Notes: generated by a model not told the origin, from the letters alone. 64,000 bases of DNA from Mucilaginibacter sp. (GCF_028288185.1 NZ_JAQBOF010000019.1:124001-188000); one strand, 5' to 3'; positions 27,303 through 37,209 are shown, numbered from the stretch's first letter. Made by a program: numbers and translations.

Positions 27303-27917
27303 TTAGTTATCGCCATGTCCACGGCCATTATTGCCATGTCCATTACCATTATCATGGCCATTACCTCCTTGGTTACCACGGCCATTATTGCCGTTACCAT
27401 GACCATTTCCATTATTTCCACGATCATCATGACCGCGTCCGTTATCTCCTTGGTTACCTTGACGATGACCATAATCGCTGTTTCCAGGTCCACGGCCATA
27501 ATTGTTACGATCTTGCCAGTGGTTACGGTATTTTGTTTCACGGCTATCGCGAATTACTGTTTGACCGCCACGGCCCCTATAGTTTGCATATCTTGTTCTG
27601 TAAGTTGCAGCACGTTCCCACGGGTTACGCTCATTAACTACTACTTTGTAGCTGTTGTAGGGGTCAAAATTGTACCTGCCGGGCAAAACTGAGCCACGTA
27701 CCCATGCATTGTTTTGAAGATAAATGTATTGATGGTTTGATACGTCATAATAAGAGTCAACATCAGGCATATAATAATAGCTTGCATGGTCATAACCTAC
27801 CGGGCCCCAGTCTGGCTGGCTACCAATATTGAACCCTAAACTAATTCGTAACTGCGCATCGGCTTTAAACATTAAGCAGCTAACTAGTAGTACTGCTGTT
27901 AAAATTATTTTTTTCAT
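27303..27917 (-). CDS. Secreted Asn/Gly/His-rich protein, unknown function
   Basis: 204 aa. Signal peptide KKIILTAVLLVSCLMFKADAQ, then a Tyr-rich folded part (about residues 25-110) and a low-complexity tail of Gly, Asn, Asp, Arg and His (about residues 130-204) built of units such as GNGHGN and NNGRGN. The first part could be a small periplasmic domain; the tail is likely disordered and might bind metals or polyanions, which is speculation. Several open frames on both strands over the tail are by-products of its repetitive codons. Confidence 0.75.
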   Translation of the reverse strand: MKKIILTAVLLVSCLMFKADAQLRISLGFNIGSQPDWGPVGYDHASYYYMPDVDSYYDVSNHQYIYLQNNAWVRGSVLPGRYNFDPYNSYKVVVNERNPWERAATYRTRYANYRGRGGQTVIRDSRETKYRNHWQDRNNYGRGPGNSDYGHRQGNQGDNGRGHDDRGNNGNGHGNGNNGRGNQGGNGHDNGNGHGNNGRGHGDN

Positions 27918-28045
27918 AATTGTAGTATTTGGTAGTATGACAATTATTCGGAGAAATAGTTTAGTTTATTTTTTGGCTATGATTTTTAGGGCGTAAGGAT
28001 TATAGGATTACATGCCTATTGTAATCCTATAATCATAGTCAACAA

Positions 28046-28073
28046 AAAAGCGACAGGTAATCCCATCGCTTTT
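28046..28073 (-). terminator. Intrinsic terminator of the processing protease gene
   Basis: AAAAGCGA/TCGCTTTT arms with a 12-nt loop, about 40 nt past the stop codon of the S41 peptidase gene; on the minus strand a T-rich run follows. Confidence 0.75.
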
Positions 28074-28109
28074 CTTGATTCTTGTATTTTGACTCTTGCT
28101 TCTTTACTC

Positions 28110-29855
28110 CTATTGCTCAGGCTTATCTTTTACTTCTTTTTTATCAGGCACTGCTGCAAGTACAGGTTTACCTATTACTTTATAAGCCCCATCGCCTTTT
28201 AATATAGCTGCAAGCTGGTTTTTGTCTTGCATTGTTTTAACGGCTTGTGCCAACACATTATCATATTTAAAGTTGGTTTCATAACGGCCTTTGTCAAAAT
28301 AATATCGGCCCACTATTTCATTCTCTACAGCTTGTTTAATTTCGGCTTTATGCAATTGCAGATCATTCTTTTTGCTGTTAAGCATTTTGGTTTTTAAAGC
28401 ATCATATTCACCTTGTATCTGGTCAAACTGCTTTTCTTTAGTAGCCTCGGTTTTCAAAGCGGTTAATACCTTTTCTGATATAGTATTATAGGTATAGTTT
28501 TTATCTGCCAGGTATTTTACAAAATCTTCATACTCGGCATCTGTTAAAGCAAACATGCGCGCATCTGCAATTTTTGGGTGGGCCAAACGGTATTTCGTAG
28601 CGTAATCAAATATAAACAGCTTACCTACCAGTGTTTGTGTTATGTTGGCAAATGTTTCGGGCTTAACAAAAACATCAGGGTATATGCCACTGCCATCATA
28701 AACAGAGCGGCCGTTTTTAGTTTTAAACTCGTGCATTAATGAGTCGGCAACTTTTACAACGGTACCGTCATCTTTACGGTGGGTATAATCAATCTCTTGT
28801 ATGCAGCGTCCGGACGGAACGTAGTATTTAGCAATAGTGATCTTTACCAAACTATTATAAGGCAACGGGAAAGTTTGTTGTACCAACCCTTTACCATAAC
28901 TGCGCTGGCCTATAATTATGGCACGATCCAGATCCTGTAAGGCACCGGCAACGATCTCGGACGCTGATGCCGAGCGCGGGTTTACTAATACCACCAATGG
29001 CAAATCGGGTGCTAATGGTGTAGTTGCTGTTTTGTACGTGTAGTTTTTATCTCTTACTTTCCCTTTTTGCGATACAACTTCAATATCCCTTTGCACAAAA
29101 AGGTTAACAATTTTTACCGCTTCCTGTAATATACCACCACCGTTCGAACGTAGGTCTAATATGATACCGTTAGGGTTATTCTTTTTTACGGCGATAAGTG
29201 CATCGGTTACTTCCTGGGCCGAGTTTTCTAAAAATCTATCCAGTTTTATATAACCCATGTTACCATCAACCATACCGTAATAAGATACGTTAGGCTGTTT
29301 AATTTCATCGCGGGCCAAGTCCTTTTCAACCGGCTTATCTTCATTATCGCGCTTAACCAGTAGTTTTACTATAGCGCCTTTTGATCCTTTTAGCAATTGG
29401 CTAACCTGGTCGCTGTTTTTTCCATCCAGTACAATATCATTTATTTTGACAACCTGGTCGCCGGGGCGTATGTCTGCTTTTTGGGCCGGGAAGCCTTCAA
29501 ATACACTGGATACATATACTTTGTTATTGCGCGAAAAAACGCTTGCGCCAATACCACCATATTGTGTACTTACATAGTGCAGCTTATAATCTTCAATTTC
29601 AGATTCGGGTACAAATTCGGTATATGGGTCAAGGCCATCCAGCATGGCATCGGCACCGGTCTTTAAAAATTTGGCCGAGTTAATATCATCAACATAGTTA
29701 ATATTAACCTCTTTATATAAGGATGCAAATACCTCCAGGTTTTTTGATATCTGGAACAGGTCATCACTAAAACTCCATATACCCAGGGATAACGCTATTA
29801 TACCCGCAGATAAAATGAACCCTTTATACTTAACTATCACACCCTTTTTCATCAA
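28110..29855 (-). CDS. C-terminal processing peptidase, S41 family
   Basis: 581 aa. One N-terminal membrane anchor (GFILSAGIIALSLGIWSF), a PDZ domain at about residues 95-170 (YGGIGASVFSRNNKVYV onward), then the S41 core. The Ser/Lys dyad is in place: Ser297 in PRSASASEIVAG and Lys322 in GQRSYGKGLVQQT, 25 residues apart as in E. coli Tsp. It would cleave C-terminal tails of periplasmic or membrane proteins. The region after about residue 430 is a long helical extension seen in Bacteroidota members. Confidence 0.94.
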   Translation of the reverse strand: MMKKGVIVKYKGFILSAGIIALSLGIWSFSDDLFQISKNLEVFASLYKEVNINYVDDINSAKFLKTGADAMLDGLDPYTEFVPESEIEDYKLHYVSTQYGGIGASVFSRNNKVYVSSVFEGFPAQKADIRPGDQVVKINDIVLDGKNSDQVSQLLKGSKGAIVKLLVKRDNEDKPVEKDLARDEIKQPNVSYYGMVDGNMGYIKLDRFLENSAQEVTDALIAVKKNNPNGIILDLRSNGGGILQEAVKIVNLFVQRDIEVVSQKGKVRDKNYTYKTATTPLAPDLPLVVLVNPRSASASEIVAGALQDLDRAIIIGQRSYGKGLVQQTFPLPYNSLVKITIAKYYVPSGRCIQEIDYTHRKDDGTVVKVADSLMHEFKTKNGRSVYDGSGIYPDVFVKPETFANITQTLVGKLFIFDYATKYRLAHPKIADARMFALTDAEYEDFVKYLADKNYTYNTISEKVLTALKTEATKEKQFDQIQGEYDALKTKMLNSKKNDLQLHKAEIKQAVENEIVGRYYFDKGRYETNFKYDNVLAQAVKTMQDKNQLAAILKGDGAYKVIGKPVLAAVPDKKEVKDKPEQ

Positions 29856-29912
29856 ATAAAAATCTTAAAATATAAAGCTACAAAAAACTGCCTGTAAAAT
29901 AGTTAACTCATT

Positions 29913-30128
29913 TTATAGCCTATTATTGTCAATATTCACCAAAGCTTTTTTTAAGGTGAATACCACATATTCGCGATTACGATTAACCAGCTTCATTATG
30001 TTGCTTATCAGAGCCTCTTCCTGCCCTTCTGTATAGTTTAACTGCGCATCTGTTAAATGGTTGTACTTACGTTGCACTTTAATTTTAACGCGTTCCCACT
30101 CTTTGTTGGTCATGCTTATTTCTGCCAT
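29913..30128 (-). CDS. CsbD-like small protein
   Basis: 71 aa. The pattern W-x5-K-x-K-x-KYNHLTDAQLNYTEGQEEAL, followed by a helix with alternating Arg/Glu, resembles the CsbD/YjbJ stress-protein family, which are small helical proteins induced by general stress. The match is by pattern only. It is co-directional with the S41 peptidase gene, 57 nt upstream of it. Confidence 0.6.
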   Translation of the reverse strand: MAEISMTNKEWERVKIKVQRKYNHLTDAQLNYTEGQEEALISNIMKLVNRNREYVVFTLKKALVNIDNNRL

Positions 30129-30262
30129 AAATAAAATATTTTCAACAAAAATATAAAAATACCATGTAAGGTAGCGGTAATTTTTTTGGTACAGCTATTG
30201 TTAAACCAATGTTGATGGTTATAATCAAACCATCACTTATTATAAATTAAATATCTAACACT

Positions 30263-30844
30263 ATGAAAAAGTATGTATTAAGCGCAATATTGCTGGTAGC
30301 TGTAAGCATTAGCACAAAAGCGCAATTTAGCCTCGGCGTAAAAGGCGGAGTAAATTACTCGAAAATAAGTACTGATAATGTTAACTCAACATCAGTTGCA
30401 GGCTATCAGGCTGGTTTATTTGCCCGCTTTGGTGGAGGTTTTTATGTACAACCCGAGCTTTATTTGAGCAGTAAAGGCGGCAAATTCGATTCGAACGCCA
30501 ATGGTACCAACTATACCGGCAATGTTAAATTCACTACTTTAAATGTTCCGCTTTTGTTGGGCGGCTCATTTGGCGCTAAAAATTTAAACTTCCGTATTAT
30601 GGCCGGCCCTGTTTATTCTTATTTAATGGATAAGAAAGAAAACTTCTCGGCAAACTTTGCCGGTGCCTATGCCGATTTTGGCAATTATAAAAACAGCACC
30701 CTAGGTTACCAGGCCGGTGCCGGTGTGGATATTGGCCCCATTACTACCGATTTACGGTATGAAGGTGATCTAACTAAAGTTAACGACAACTATGGCCAGC
30801 GCCAAAACATCTGGGCGCTAAGTGTTGGTTTTAAATTCTTTTAA
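30263..30844 (+). CDS. Outer membrane beta-barrel protein (PorT family type)
   Basis: 193 aa. Signal peptide YVLSAILLVAVSISTKAQ is followed by alternating strands typical of small eight-stranded barrels: FSLGVKGGVNYSKIS at the N-terminus, VQPELYLSSKGGK, LNVPLLLGGSF and the C-terminal WALSVGFKFF ending in Phe. This is the pattern of Bacteroidota PorT/OmpA-like beta-barrel proteins. Specific role unknown. Single gene with its own strong terminator. Confidence 0.85.
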   Translation: MKKYVLSAILLVAVSISTKAQFSLGVKGGVNYSKISTDNVNSTSVAGYQAGLFARFGGGFYVQPELYLSSKGGKFDSNANGTNYTGNVKFTTLNVPLLLGGSFGAKNLNFRIMAGPVYSYLMDKKENFSANFAGAYADFGNYKNSTLGYQAGAGVDIGPITTDLRYEGDLTKVNDNYGQRQNIWALSVGFKFF

Positions 30845-30872
30845 TATAAGCCAATAGCCTAAGGCAAAAAAC

Positions 30873-30911
30873 AAAAAGCCGTTACATCTTAGCTGATGTA
30901 ACGGCTTTTTT
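30873..30911 (+). terminator. Intrinsic terminator of the beta-barrel protein gene
   Basis: Perfect 16-bp stem AAAAAGCCGTTACATC/GATGTAACGGCTTTTT with a 6-nt loop, 29 nt past the stop codon. Confidence 0.92.
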
Positions 30912-30972
30912 GCGTTTATATATAATATTGCATCCATTTTTTGCATAACATTGTAATAACCAATCAATTTAC

Positions 30973-32241
30973 ATGAGATCTAAATTCACCTTAATTATAT
31001 TATTGTGCTTTATGGTGTGCTTTAGCGTAGCAATTAAAGCAGCAGTAATAGCCGATACTGTTCGCGTTAACAAATCATTAGATAGTTTAAAGATCGTATT
31101 CTTTGGTTCGTCTGTACCTTTTGGGTTTGGTGCCAAAAAAGACCGGGGGTACACCTATATGTTTACCGATATATTAGACAAACGTGCGGCAGATGGCACC
31201 GGAAAAAAATGGAAAACCGCCAACATATCCAAAGGGGGCGATAATACAGTACGCTTAACGCAACGATGGAAAAAAGAACTTGTACCGCAAAAGGCCAAGT
31301 ATGTTGTTTATGCTTTATCATTAGGTAATGAAATGATACATGAGCAAGGCGGATCACAACTTGTTCAGTTTGAAAAAAACATGACCAAGCTTATAGTTAT
31401 GGCGCGCGATAGTGGCTATGTACCTGTGGTAACCAACTGTTATACACGCAACGATTTTAATGCGAAAGACTATAATTTTGTAAAACAATTAAACACCTGG
31501 ATCAATACGCTTGATGTACCCTCTGTAAATTTACTGGGCGGTATTGATGATGGCACCGGCAAATGGGCACCGGGTAATTGGTATAACGCCGGCCACCCTA
31601 ATGATGCCGGGCACCAGGAACTGGCCTATACTATTGTACCGTCACTATTTGATGCTTTAAGCAATGGCAAGCCTCAGCCAAAAATGGTGGATGGATCAGG
31701 CATCGCATTTAAAGGTCAAACAAAGCTGATAGATTTTAAGCCTGATAATATTACGCATCCCTTTACTACCACTATAACTATTAAAGCTGATAGTAAAGGG
31801 CATATCTTACAATTAAAAGATAGCACCGGTAATATTAGCGCTATAAATATTACAGCTAAGGGTTTTATTGATTATACATCGCCGCAGTACCAGGAAATAT
31901 TGGGCACCACCAAAGTAACCGATGGCCAATGGCATAAAATTACTTTAACCCACTACTATGCCCGCAACGAAACCCAACTTTACTGCGACAGTACACTACA
32001 GGGTAGCGTAGCCGAAAGGCTTTCTATAAAAGAGCTTTATTTGGGCGATAAAAACGCTAAAAATATCTGGGCAAAGAATTGGTTCTTTTTCCGCGCGGGG
32101 CTGAACGCGGATGAGATAGCGGCGCTGACTAAGAACACACTTTTAAAATCGAGCTTGGAACTTTATGCACCACTAGATGATAAAAACGTATTGACAAACC
32201 TTGCCCAAAGCACTAATACCATCAGCTGGTTAAAGGATTAA
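30973..32241 (+). CDS. SGNH/GDSL hydrolase with C-terminal lectin-like domain
   Basis: 422 aa with signal peptide (TLIILLCFMVCFSVAIKAA). The SGNH hydrolase domain has nucleophile Ser47 (FFGSSVPFG), a GNE block near residue 118 (LSLGNEMIHE) and the Asp211/His214 pair in HPNDAGHQ. The C-terminal 190 residues look like a concanavalin A/LamG-like jelly roll (TDGQWHKITLTHYY near residue 320 is typical). Probably an exported carbohydrate or ester deacylase; substrate not predictable. Single gene with its own terminator. Confidence 0.85.
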   Translation: MRSKFTLIILLCFMVCFSVAIKAAVIADTVRVNKSLDSLKIVFFGSSVPFGFGAKKDRGYTYMFTDILDKRAADGTGKKWKTANISKGGDNTVRLTQRWKKELVPQKAKYVVYALSLGNEMIHEQGGSQLVQFEKNMTKLIVMARDSGYVPVVTNCYTRNDFNAKDYNFVKQLNTWINTLDVPSVNLLGGIDDGTGKWAPGNWYNAGHPNDAGHQELAYTIVPSLFDALSNGKPQPKMVDGSGIAFKGQTKLIDFKPDNITHPFTTTITIKADSKGHILQLKDSTGNISAINITAKGFIDYTSPQYQEILGTTKVTDGQWHKITLTHYYARNETQLYCDSTLQGSVAERLSIKELYLGDKNAKNIWAKNWFFFRAGLNADEIAALTKNTLLKSSLELYAPLDDKNVLTNLAQSTNTISWLKD

Positions 32242-32271
32242 TAAATGTGCCGATAACACCAATCAATAGCT

Positions 32272-32310
32272 AAATGGCTTCATTTTATACAGATGAAGCC
32301 ATTTTTATTT
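32272..32310 (+). terminator. Intrinsic terminator of the SGNH hydrolase gene
   Basis: Perfect 12-bp stem AAATGGCTTCAT/ATGAAGCCATTT with a 9-nt loop and a following T-rich run, 30 nt after the stop codon. Confidence 0.9.
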
Positions 32311-32367
32311 TAACCAATGGCTATATTTTTATACTTTGTGCCAACTGATCTGTTTCTCGTAATTAAC

Positions 32368-34503
32368 ATGAAAAAATCTCTTTTATCATTGATGGCGATA
32401 TTCGCTATCGGTACAGCCGCAAACGCGCAAAACGTTATGGATAAACCCATGGATCTGCCGGTGACCAACCCTTTCTTCACGCCAAGTAAATTGCACATGC
32501 AGGCGCCCGATTTTAGTCGTATTAAAAACAGCGATTTTAAACCGGCCATAGAAGAAGGCATACACCAGCAAATGGCCGAGGTACAAAAAATAGCCAACAG
32601 CTCCGCCACCCCTACATTTGAAAACACCGTAGTAGCAATGGAAAAAAGCGGACAACTGCTTGGCCGCGTTAACCGGGTATTTAATGTACTAACCGGCGCT
32701 AATACCAACCCCGAACTACAAAAAACCGAAGCGGAAACAGCCGCCATGCTGTCGGCAAATAATGATGCTATATATCTAAACACCAAGCTGTTTAAACGGG
32801 TTGAGGCTATTTATAATAAACGCAATCTGATTAAAGACGCTGAATCAAAACGGTTAATTCAGATCTATTATGACAACTTCACCCTGGCAGGCGCAAGGCT
32901 ATCTGATGCTGATAAAGAGATCCTAAAAAAATATAACCAGGAAGAAGCTACCCTGCGCACCAAATTTAATCGCCAGCTATTAGCAGGCACCAAAGCCGGT
33001 GGTTTGGTAATAACCGATAAAGCCGAGCTTGCCGGTTTAAGCGATGCAGAAATTGAGTTTGCCGCGCAAGCCGCAAAAGCTGCCGGGCAACCGGGCAAAT
33101 GGTTAATTGCTTTGCAAAACACTACACAGCAGCCTTTTTTGCAAACGCTAACCAATCGCGCTACGCGGCAGAAATTATTTGAGGCATCCTACAATCGTAA
33201 CGAAAAAGGCGATGCCAATGATACCCGCGAAACTATTACCCGCATGGCGCAGATCCGCGCGCTAAAAGCTAAATTATTGGGCTACCCAAGCTACTCGGCC
33301 TGGAAACTGCAAAACCAGATGGCTAAAACTCCGGCCACTGTCGAGAAGTTTTTAAATGATATGGCTCCGGCAACTATTGGTAAGATAAAAGTTGAGACGG
33401 CAGATATACAAGCCGTTATTGACCAGCAAGGCGGCGGCTTTAAAGTACAGCCATGGGACTGGGACTTTTATGCCGAACAAGTGCGTAAAGCCCGCTATGA
33501 CCTTGATGAAAACCAGGTAAGGCCCTATTTAGAGATAGATAACGTATTGCGCAACGGCGTGTTCTATGCCGCTAATTTACTATACGGACTTACTTTTAAA
33601 GAGCGCAAAGATATCCCCGTATATAACCCTGAAGTACGCGTATTCGATGTATTTGACAAAGACGGCAGCCAACTGGCCCTATTTTATTGCGACTATTTTA
33701 AACGCGACAACAAACGCGGCGGCGCATGGATGAGCAACATGGTTGGTCAGTCAAAGCTGTTGGGAACCAAGCCGGTTGTGTATAACGTGGCCAATTGCGC
33801 ACACCCTGCTCCCGGCGAACCGGCTTTGTTGACTTTTGATGAAGTACGCACCATGTTCCATGAGTTTGGGCACGCGCTGCATGGTATGTTTGCCAGCCAG
33901 AAGTATCCTACGCTATCGGGTACCGCTACCGCACGCGATTTTGTGGAATTCCCGTCGCAGTTCAATGAGCATTGGGCGTCTGATCCGAAAGTGTTTAAAC
34001 ACTACGCCGTTCATTATAAAACCAAACAACCTATGCCGCAAGAGCTGGTTGATAAAATAAACAAGGCCGGTAAGTTTAATCAAGGCTATTCAACCGGCGA
34101 ATTGTTGGCTGCCGATTACCTTGACCTGCAATGGCATAGCCTTGCAGAAGATGCCCCACCCGTTGCAGATGTAGACAAGTTTGAAGCAGACGCGCTGCAT
34201 AAAACGGGCGTTGATTTGCCGCAGGTGCCCCCGCGTTACCGCTCGTCATACTTTCAGCATATATGGGGCAGCGGATATGCATCCGGTTATTACGCCTATA
34301 TGTGGACATCGATGCTAGAGAACGATGCTTACTATTGGTTTAAAGAACACGGCGGCTTAACCCGCGCAAACGGCCAGCGTTTTAGGGATATGGTGCTATC
34401 GCGCGGTAATACCGAGGACCTGGGTAAGATGTTTCGTGATTTTAGGGGCCATGATCCGAGTGTGGTACCGATGATGTTGCAGAGAGGGTTGATGAATAAG
34501 TAA
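32368..34503 (+). CDS. dcp: M3 family peptidyl-dipeptidase (Dcp-like)
   Basis: 711 aa from the ATG at 32368, chosen because it opens a signal peptide (KKSLLSLMAIFAIGTAANAQ); the frame extends upstream to 32317. Zinc metallopeptidase of the thimet/Dcp type that removes C-terminal dipeptides. The motif HEFGH has ligands His498 and His502 with Glu499 as base (MFHEFGHALHGMF); the third ligand is in the FVEFPSQFNEHW block about 25 residues later. The C-terminal YAYMWTSMLENDAYYWF and MLQRG segments are typical. Predicted to act in the periplasm. Confidence 0.94.
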   Translation: MKKSLLSLMAIFAIGTAANAQNVMDKPMDLPVTNPFFTPSKLHMQAPDFSRIKNSDFKPAIEEGIHQQMAEVQKIANSSATPTFENTVVAMEKSGQLLGRVNRVFNVLTGANTNPELQKTEAETAAMLSANNDAIYLNTKLFKRVEAIYNKRNLIKDAESKRLIQIYYDNFTLAGARLSDADKEILKKYNQEEATLRTKFNRQLLAGTKAGGLVITDKAELAGLSDAEIEFAAQAAKAAGQPGKWLIALQNTTQQPFLQTLTNRATRQKLFEASYNRNEKGDANDTRETITRMAQIRALKAKLLGYPSYSAWKLQNQMAKTPATVEKFLNDMAPATIGKIKVETADIQAVIDQQGGGFKVQPWDWDFYAEQVRKARYDLDENQVRPYLEIDNVLRNGVFYAANLLYGLTFKERKDIPVYNPEVRVFDVFDKDGSQLALFYCDYFKRDNKRGGAWMSNMVGQSKLLGTKPVVYNVANCAHPAPGEPALLTFDEVRTMFHEFGHALHGMFASQKYPTLSGTATARDFVEFPSQFNEHWASDPKVFKHYAVHYKTKQPMPQELVDKINKAGKFNQGYSTGELLAADYLDLQWHSLAEDAPPVADVDKFEADALHKTGVDLPQVPPRYRSSYFQHIWGSGYASGYYAYMWTSMLENDAYYWFKEHGGLTRANGQRFRDMVLSRGNTEDLGKMFRDFRGHDPSVVPMMLQRGLMNK

Positions 34504-34504
34504 T

Positions 34505-36673
34505 TTAAAATACCTTTATTTTTATCCCTGCATTTATAACTACACCATCCAACGGTGCGTATATATCTTTAAATATTGGCGAGCTGATTGGCTCATTATA
34601 TATGCTGCCCCAGCGCGTTTGTCGTTGGTCGGTTATGTTTTCGCCATTGATGAATAGATCGAAATGCTTCCACATTTTTTGTATAAGCAGGCCAAAAGTG
34701 TAATATCCCCTACCGGTGGTACCGTCTGATAAAAGCTGTGGGCTGGTGTAAAACCCTTCTATACCAGCCCTAAAGCTGTTTTCAATTTCGTAAGTAACAT
34801 CGGCGCTTATTCTGTTTTTGGGAGTTAATGTTTGTGCCGATACTATGTTATTAAAATGCTGTTTGGTATCGGTATACGTATAGCCCAGGTAGATACCCAG
34901 CTCGTCCATTAAAATTTTAATATTTGTTTCGGTGCCTTTAGTATTAATGTAACCCGGCGCATTACTAAAGCTGTTATTAATTAAAATAAGCGGCTCATCT
35001 ACCCGCGTATAAAAAAACAACTGATTTACATTAACAACCGCATCGCCCAATACATTTCGGTAGTTAATATCGCCGTTTAACCCCACTGATTTTTCGGCAT
35101 TAGTTTGTCCGGTTACCAGCGGCTGTATGTGTTGATACCCTTGTTGTTCGCTTTCATCATTAAATACGGTCGGCATTTTATAGCCCATGCCGCCGCCAAT
35201 CCTACTGGTTAAATGATCATTTAATTTAAATAAAGTATTTATGCGGGGCAGTAGTATCAGACCATTGCTATGGTTAAGCGGTGCAGGGGTATTATAGTCT
35301 ATTCTTAAACCACTTTCTACCGAGAACCATTTAGTTGGTTTATACGTGTTTTGCACAAAAGCGCCAAAGGTATTAAGCGTATAACCTAATTGTGCATAGG
35401 GTTGTTGTAGGGTTAGATAATCGGTCCATGCATCGGCACCAATAACCCAGTTGGCCTTTTTGCCATTATAAACATAATTAACCTCGCTGTAGGAAGAGGT
35501 TTGCTGTGCCGAAAACCTATAATTAGGATCTGCCAGTCCGCGGTCGAAATAGCCTATTGTATTTTTAACATTAAACTGGCTTGCCGAGTCGATTATATGT
35601 GTAAACGACAATTGTGTAGAAAAGCGATAGGTTTTATTACGCTCAAAATATTGATGTAATGGATCTGTATTACCATTTACTACCTGCACATCGCCCCCTA
35701 GCCTGTTTTCGTAAGTCGCGTTTACGCCAATCCACGCTTTATTTTTATCATCAAAGTATAAAAACAACTTAGGGTTAACACTGATTCGGTTTGTCTTTGG
35801 CACTGCCGTAAACTCGGTATTAGCCGGCGAGTAGGCCCCATTGTAATTATAAGTGGTAAAAATTGTAGTACCTACATGCTGCCACTTTTGTGCATAGTAG
35901 CCACTGGCATCAACACCTTTGGCGCTATTACCATTTAATAAAAATGTTAGCTCTGGTTTATCTTGCGGAGTTTTACTTATTAAGTTAACCAAACCGGCTA
36001 TGGCACCGCCTCCGTACAATGTTGAAGCAGAACCTTTAATAAACTCGACCTGTTTTAAATTTAATGGCGATACCTGCATTAAACTTAACCCGCCCGAAAA
36101 GCCTTGGTATAAGGGCATACCATCCTGCAATAATTGCGTATACCGGCTATCAAGCCCTTGTATCCTAAAGTTTGATGTGCTGCTAACAGCCGATGTTTGT
36201 TGTACATGTATACCGGTAGTTTCGCCAAGCAGCATCTTAATATCGCCGGGCCGCATGGTGCCTTTTTCGTCCAATTCTTCCTGGGGCAAGGCTTCTATTC
36301 GGGTAGGTATATCCCGCAAATTTTGATTAGTACGGGTGGTTTGTACCATAACCTCGGCAAGCTCGCCTGATTCTGGTTCTAAGTAAACCTCCGCTTCAGC
36401 GCCGGTACTAACAAGAGGGAACACAACAGTTTTAGTTTGCGAAAGATAACCTATCAAACTAAATTTAAGTTCGAACTTGCCGTTTGGTACATTGGTTAAT
36501 ATAATTTGCCCTTCGGCATTTGCAGTGGCGCCAATGTTTAACGCAGGTATGCTAGCGGATACTTGTGGTAAAACCTGTTTAGTTTTATCGTCTTTAACAA
36601 TTACCTTGTATGTGTTTTGAGCGTAAATGCAATTACAAGTTAATATGGCCAGTAGTAATAAAAGATATTTCAT
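34505..36673 (-). CDS. TonB-dependent receptor with carboxypeptidase-like N-terminal domain
   Basis: 722 aa. Signal peptide KYLLLLLAILTCNCIYAQ; carboxypeptidase regulatory-like domain at about residues 20-110; plug domain at about 120-240 (LQDGMPLYQGFSGGLSLM; IKGSASTLYGGGAIAGLVNL); then a 22-stranded barrel ending GIKIKVF. The length is that of a siderophore/metal or vitamin receptor rather than a 1000-aa SusC protein, and there is no susD gene beside it. A small secreted protein of unknown role is encoded 85 nt upstream. The cargo cannot be inferred safely. Confidence 0.93.
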   Translation of the reverse strand: MKYLLLLLAILTCNCIYAQNTYKVIVKDDKTKQVLPQVSASIPALNIGATANAEGQIILTNVPNGKFELKFSLIGYLSQTKTVVFPLVSTGAEAEVYLEPESGELAEVMVQTTRTNQNLRDIPTRIEALPQEELDEKGTMRPGDIKMLLGETTGIHVQQTSAVSSTSNFRIQGLDSRYTQLLQDGMPLYQGFSGGLSLMQVSPLNLKQVEFIKGSASTLYGGGAIAGLVNLISKTPQDKPELTFLLNGNSAKGVDASGYYAQKWQHVGTTIFTTYNYNGAYSPANTEFTAVPKTNRISVNPKLFLYFDDKNKAWIGVNATYENRLGGDVQVVNGNTDPLHQYFERNKTYRFSTQLSFTHIIDSASQFNVKNTIGYFDRGLADPNYRFSAQQTSSYSEVNYVYNGKKANWVIGADAWTDYLTLQQPYAQLGYTLNTFGAFVQNTYKPTKWFSVESGLRIDYNTPAPLNHSNGLILLPRINTLFKLNDHLTSRIGGGMGYKMPTVFNDESEQQGYQHIQPLVTGQTNAEKSVGLNGDINYRNVLGDAVVNVNQLFFYTRVDEPLILINNSFSNAPGYINTKGTETNIKILMDELGIYLGYTYTDTKQHFNNIVSAQTLTPKNRISADVTYEIENSFRAGIEGFYTSPQLLSDGTTGRGYYTFGLLIQKMWKHFDLFINGENITDQRQTRWGSIYNEPISSPIFKDIYAPLDGVVINAGIKIKVF

Positions 36674-36758
36674 AAAAAATGCTGTGTCTATGCTTACACA
36701 TTGATGGATAGGAAATGCTTCAATTGTATGAAGTTTAATAATTGTTCAGCGGCAATTA

Positions 36759-37157
36759 TCAGGCGAGTGGTGGTCGGAGTATTTTTTTATGAAATTCTGA
36801 TATCGTTTTCGAAACATAAATATCCTGATAGGTAACCCGATATTCGTTAACAATAACAGTATTAAGTTGTGGGGGAATAATTATAGCACTGCAAACTCCC
36901 GCAGTATGTTGAAATTGAATACCCGATCCGGAATTTTGCGGAGCATCTCCTTTATTATGCCCTAAAATATCTTTACCGCCTAAAAGGTAATCGCCAATAA
37001 AATCCAACGCTCCTTTTTCATCTTGCGACACCAGTTTTTCATAAGAATGATACATAGTGGGCAAGTCGCTCATGAGCGAAAAATCGCCAAGAGGAAAAAT
37101 TACATTCCCGGCTAAAAAATAAATACAGAGGATATATACCGCTATTTTTTTGAACAT
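36759..37157 (-). CDS. Small exported protein upstream of a TonB receptor, unknown function
   Basis: 132 aa with an N-terminal hydrophobic segment (IAVYILCIYFLAGNVIFPLG) that can be a signal peptide or anchor. The next part reads DFSLMSDLPTMYHSYEK, followed by a Gly/Gln/His-containing middle and a single Cys near residue 90. I do not recognise a family. It is 85 nt upstream of, and co-directional with, the TonB-dependent receptor gene, so a shared function in uptake is plausible. It starts about 50 nt past the terminator hairpin of the tRNA-like unit. Confidence 0.65.
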   Translation of the reverse strand: MFKKIAVYILCIYFLAGNVIFPLGDFSLMSDLPTMYHSYEKLVSQDEKGALDFIGDYLLGGKDILGHNKGDAPQNSGSGIQFQHTAGVCSAIIIPPQLNTVIVNEYRVTYQDIYVSKTISEFHKKILRPPLA

Positions 37158-37209
37158 TCTGAGTGTAAAAGTATGATTATTTTAGTGTTTACAAAAAGGT
37201 ATAAAACAA

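Noticed and set aside
27227-27692. Plus- and minus-strand open frames over the Asn/Gly-rich protein gene
   Set aside because: His/Tyr-rich and Met/Ile/Val-rich translations arise from repetitive codons of the minus-strand gene, which has a clear signal peptide and terminator.
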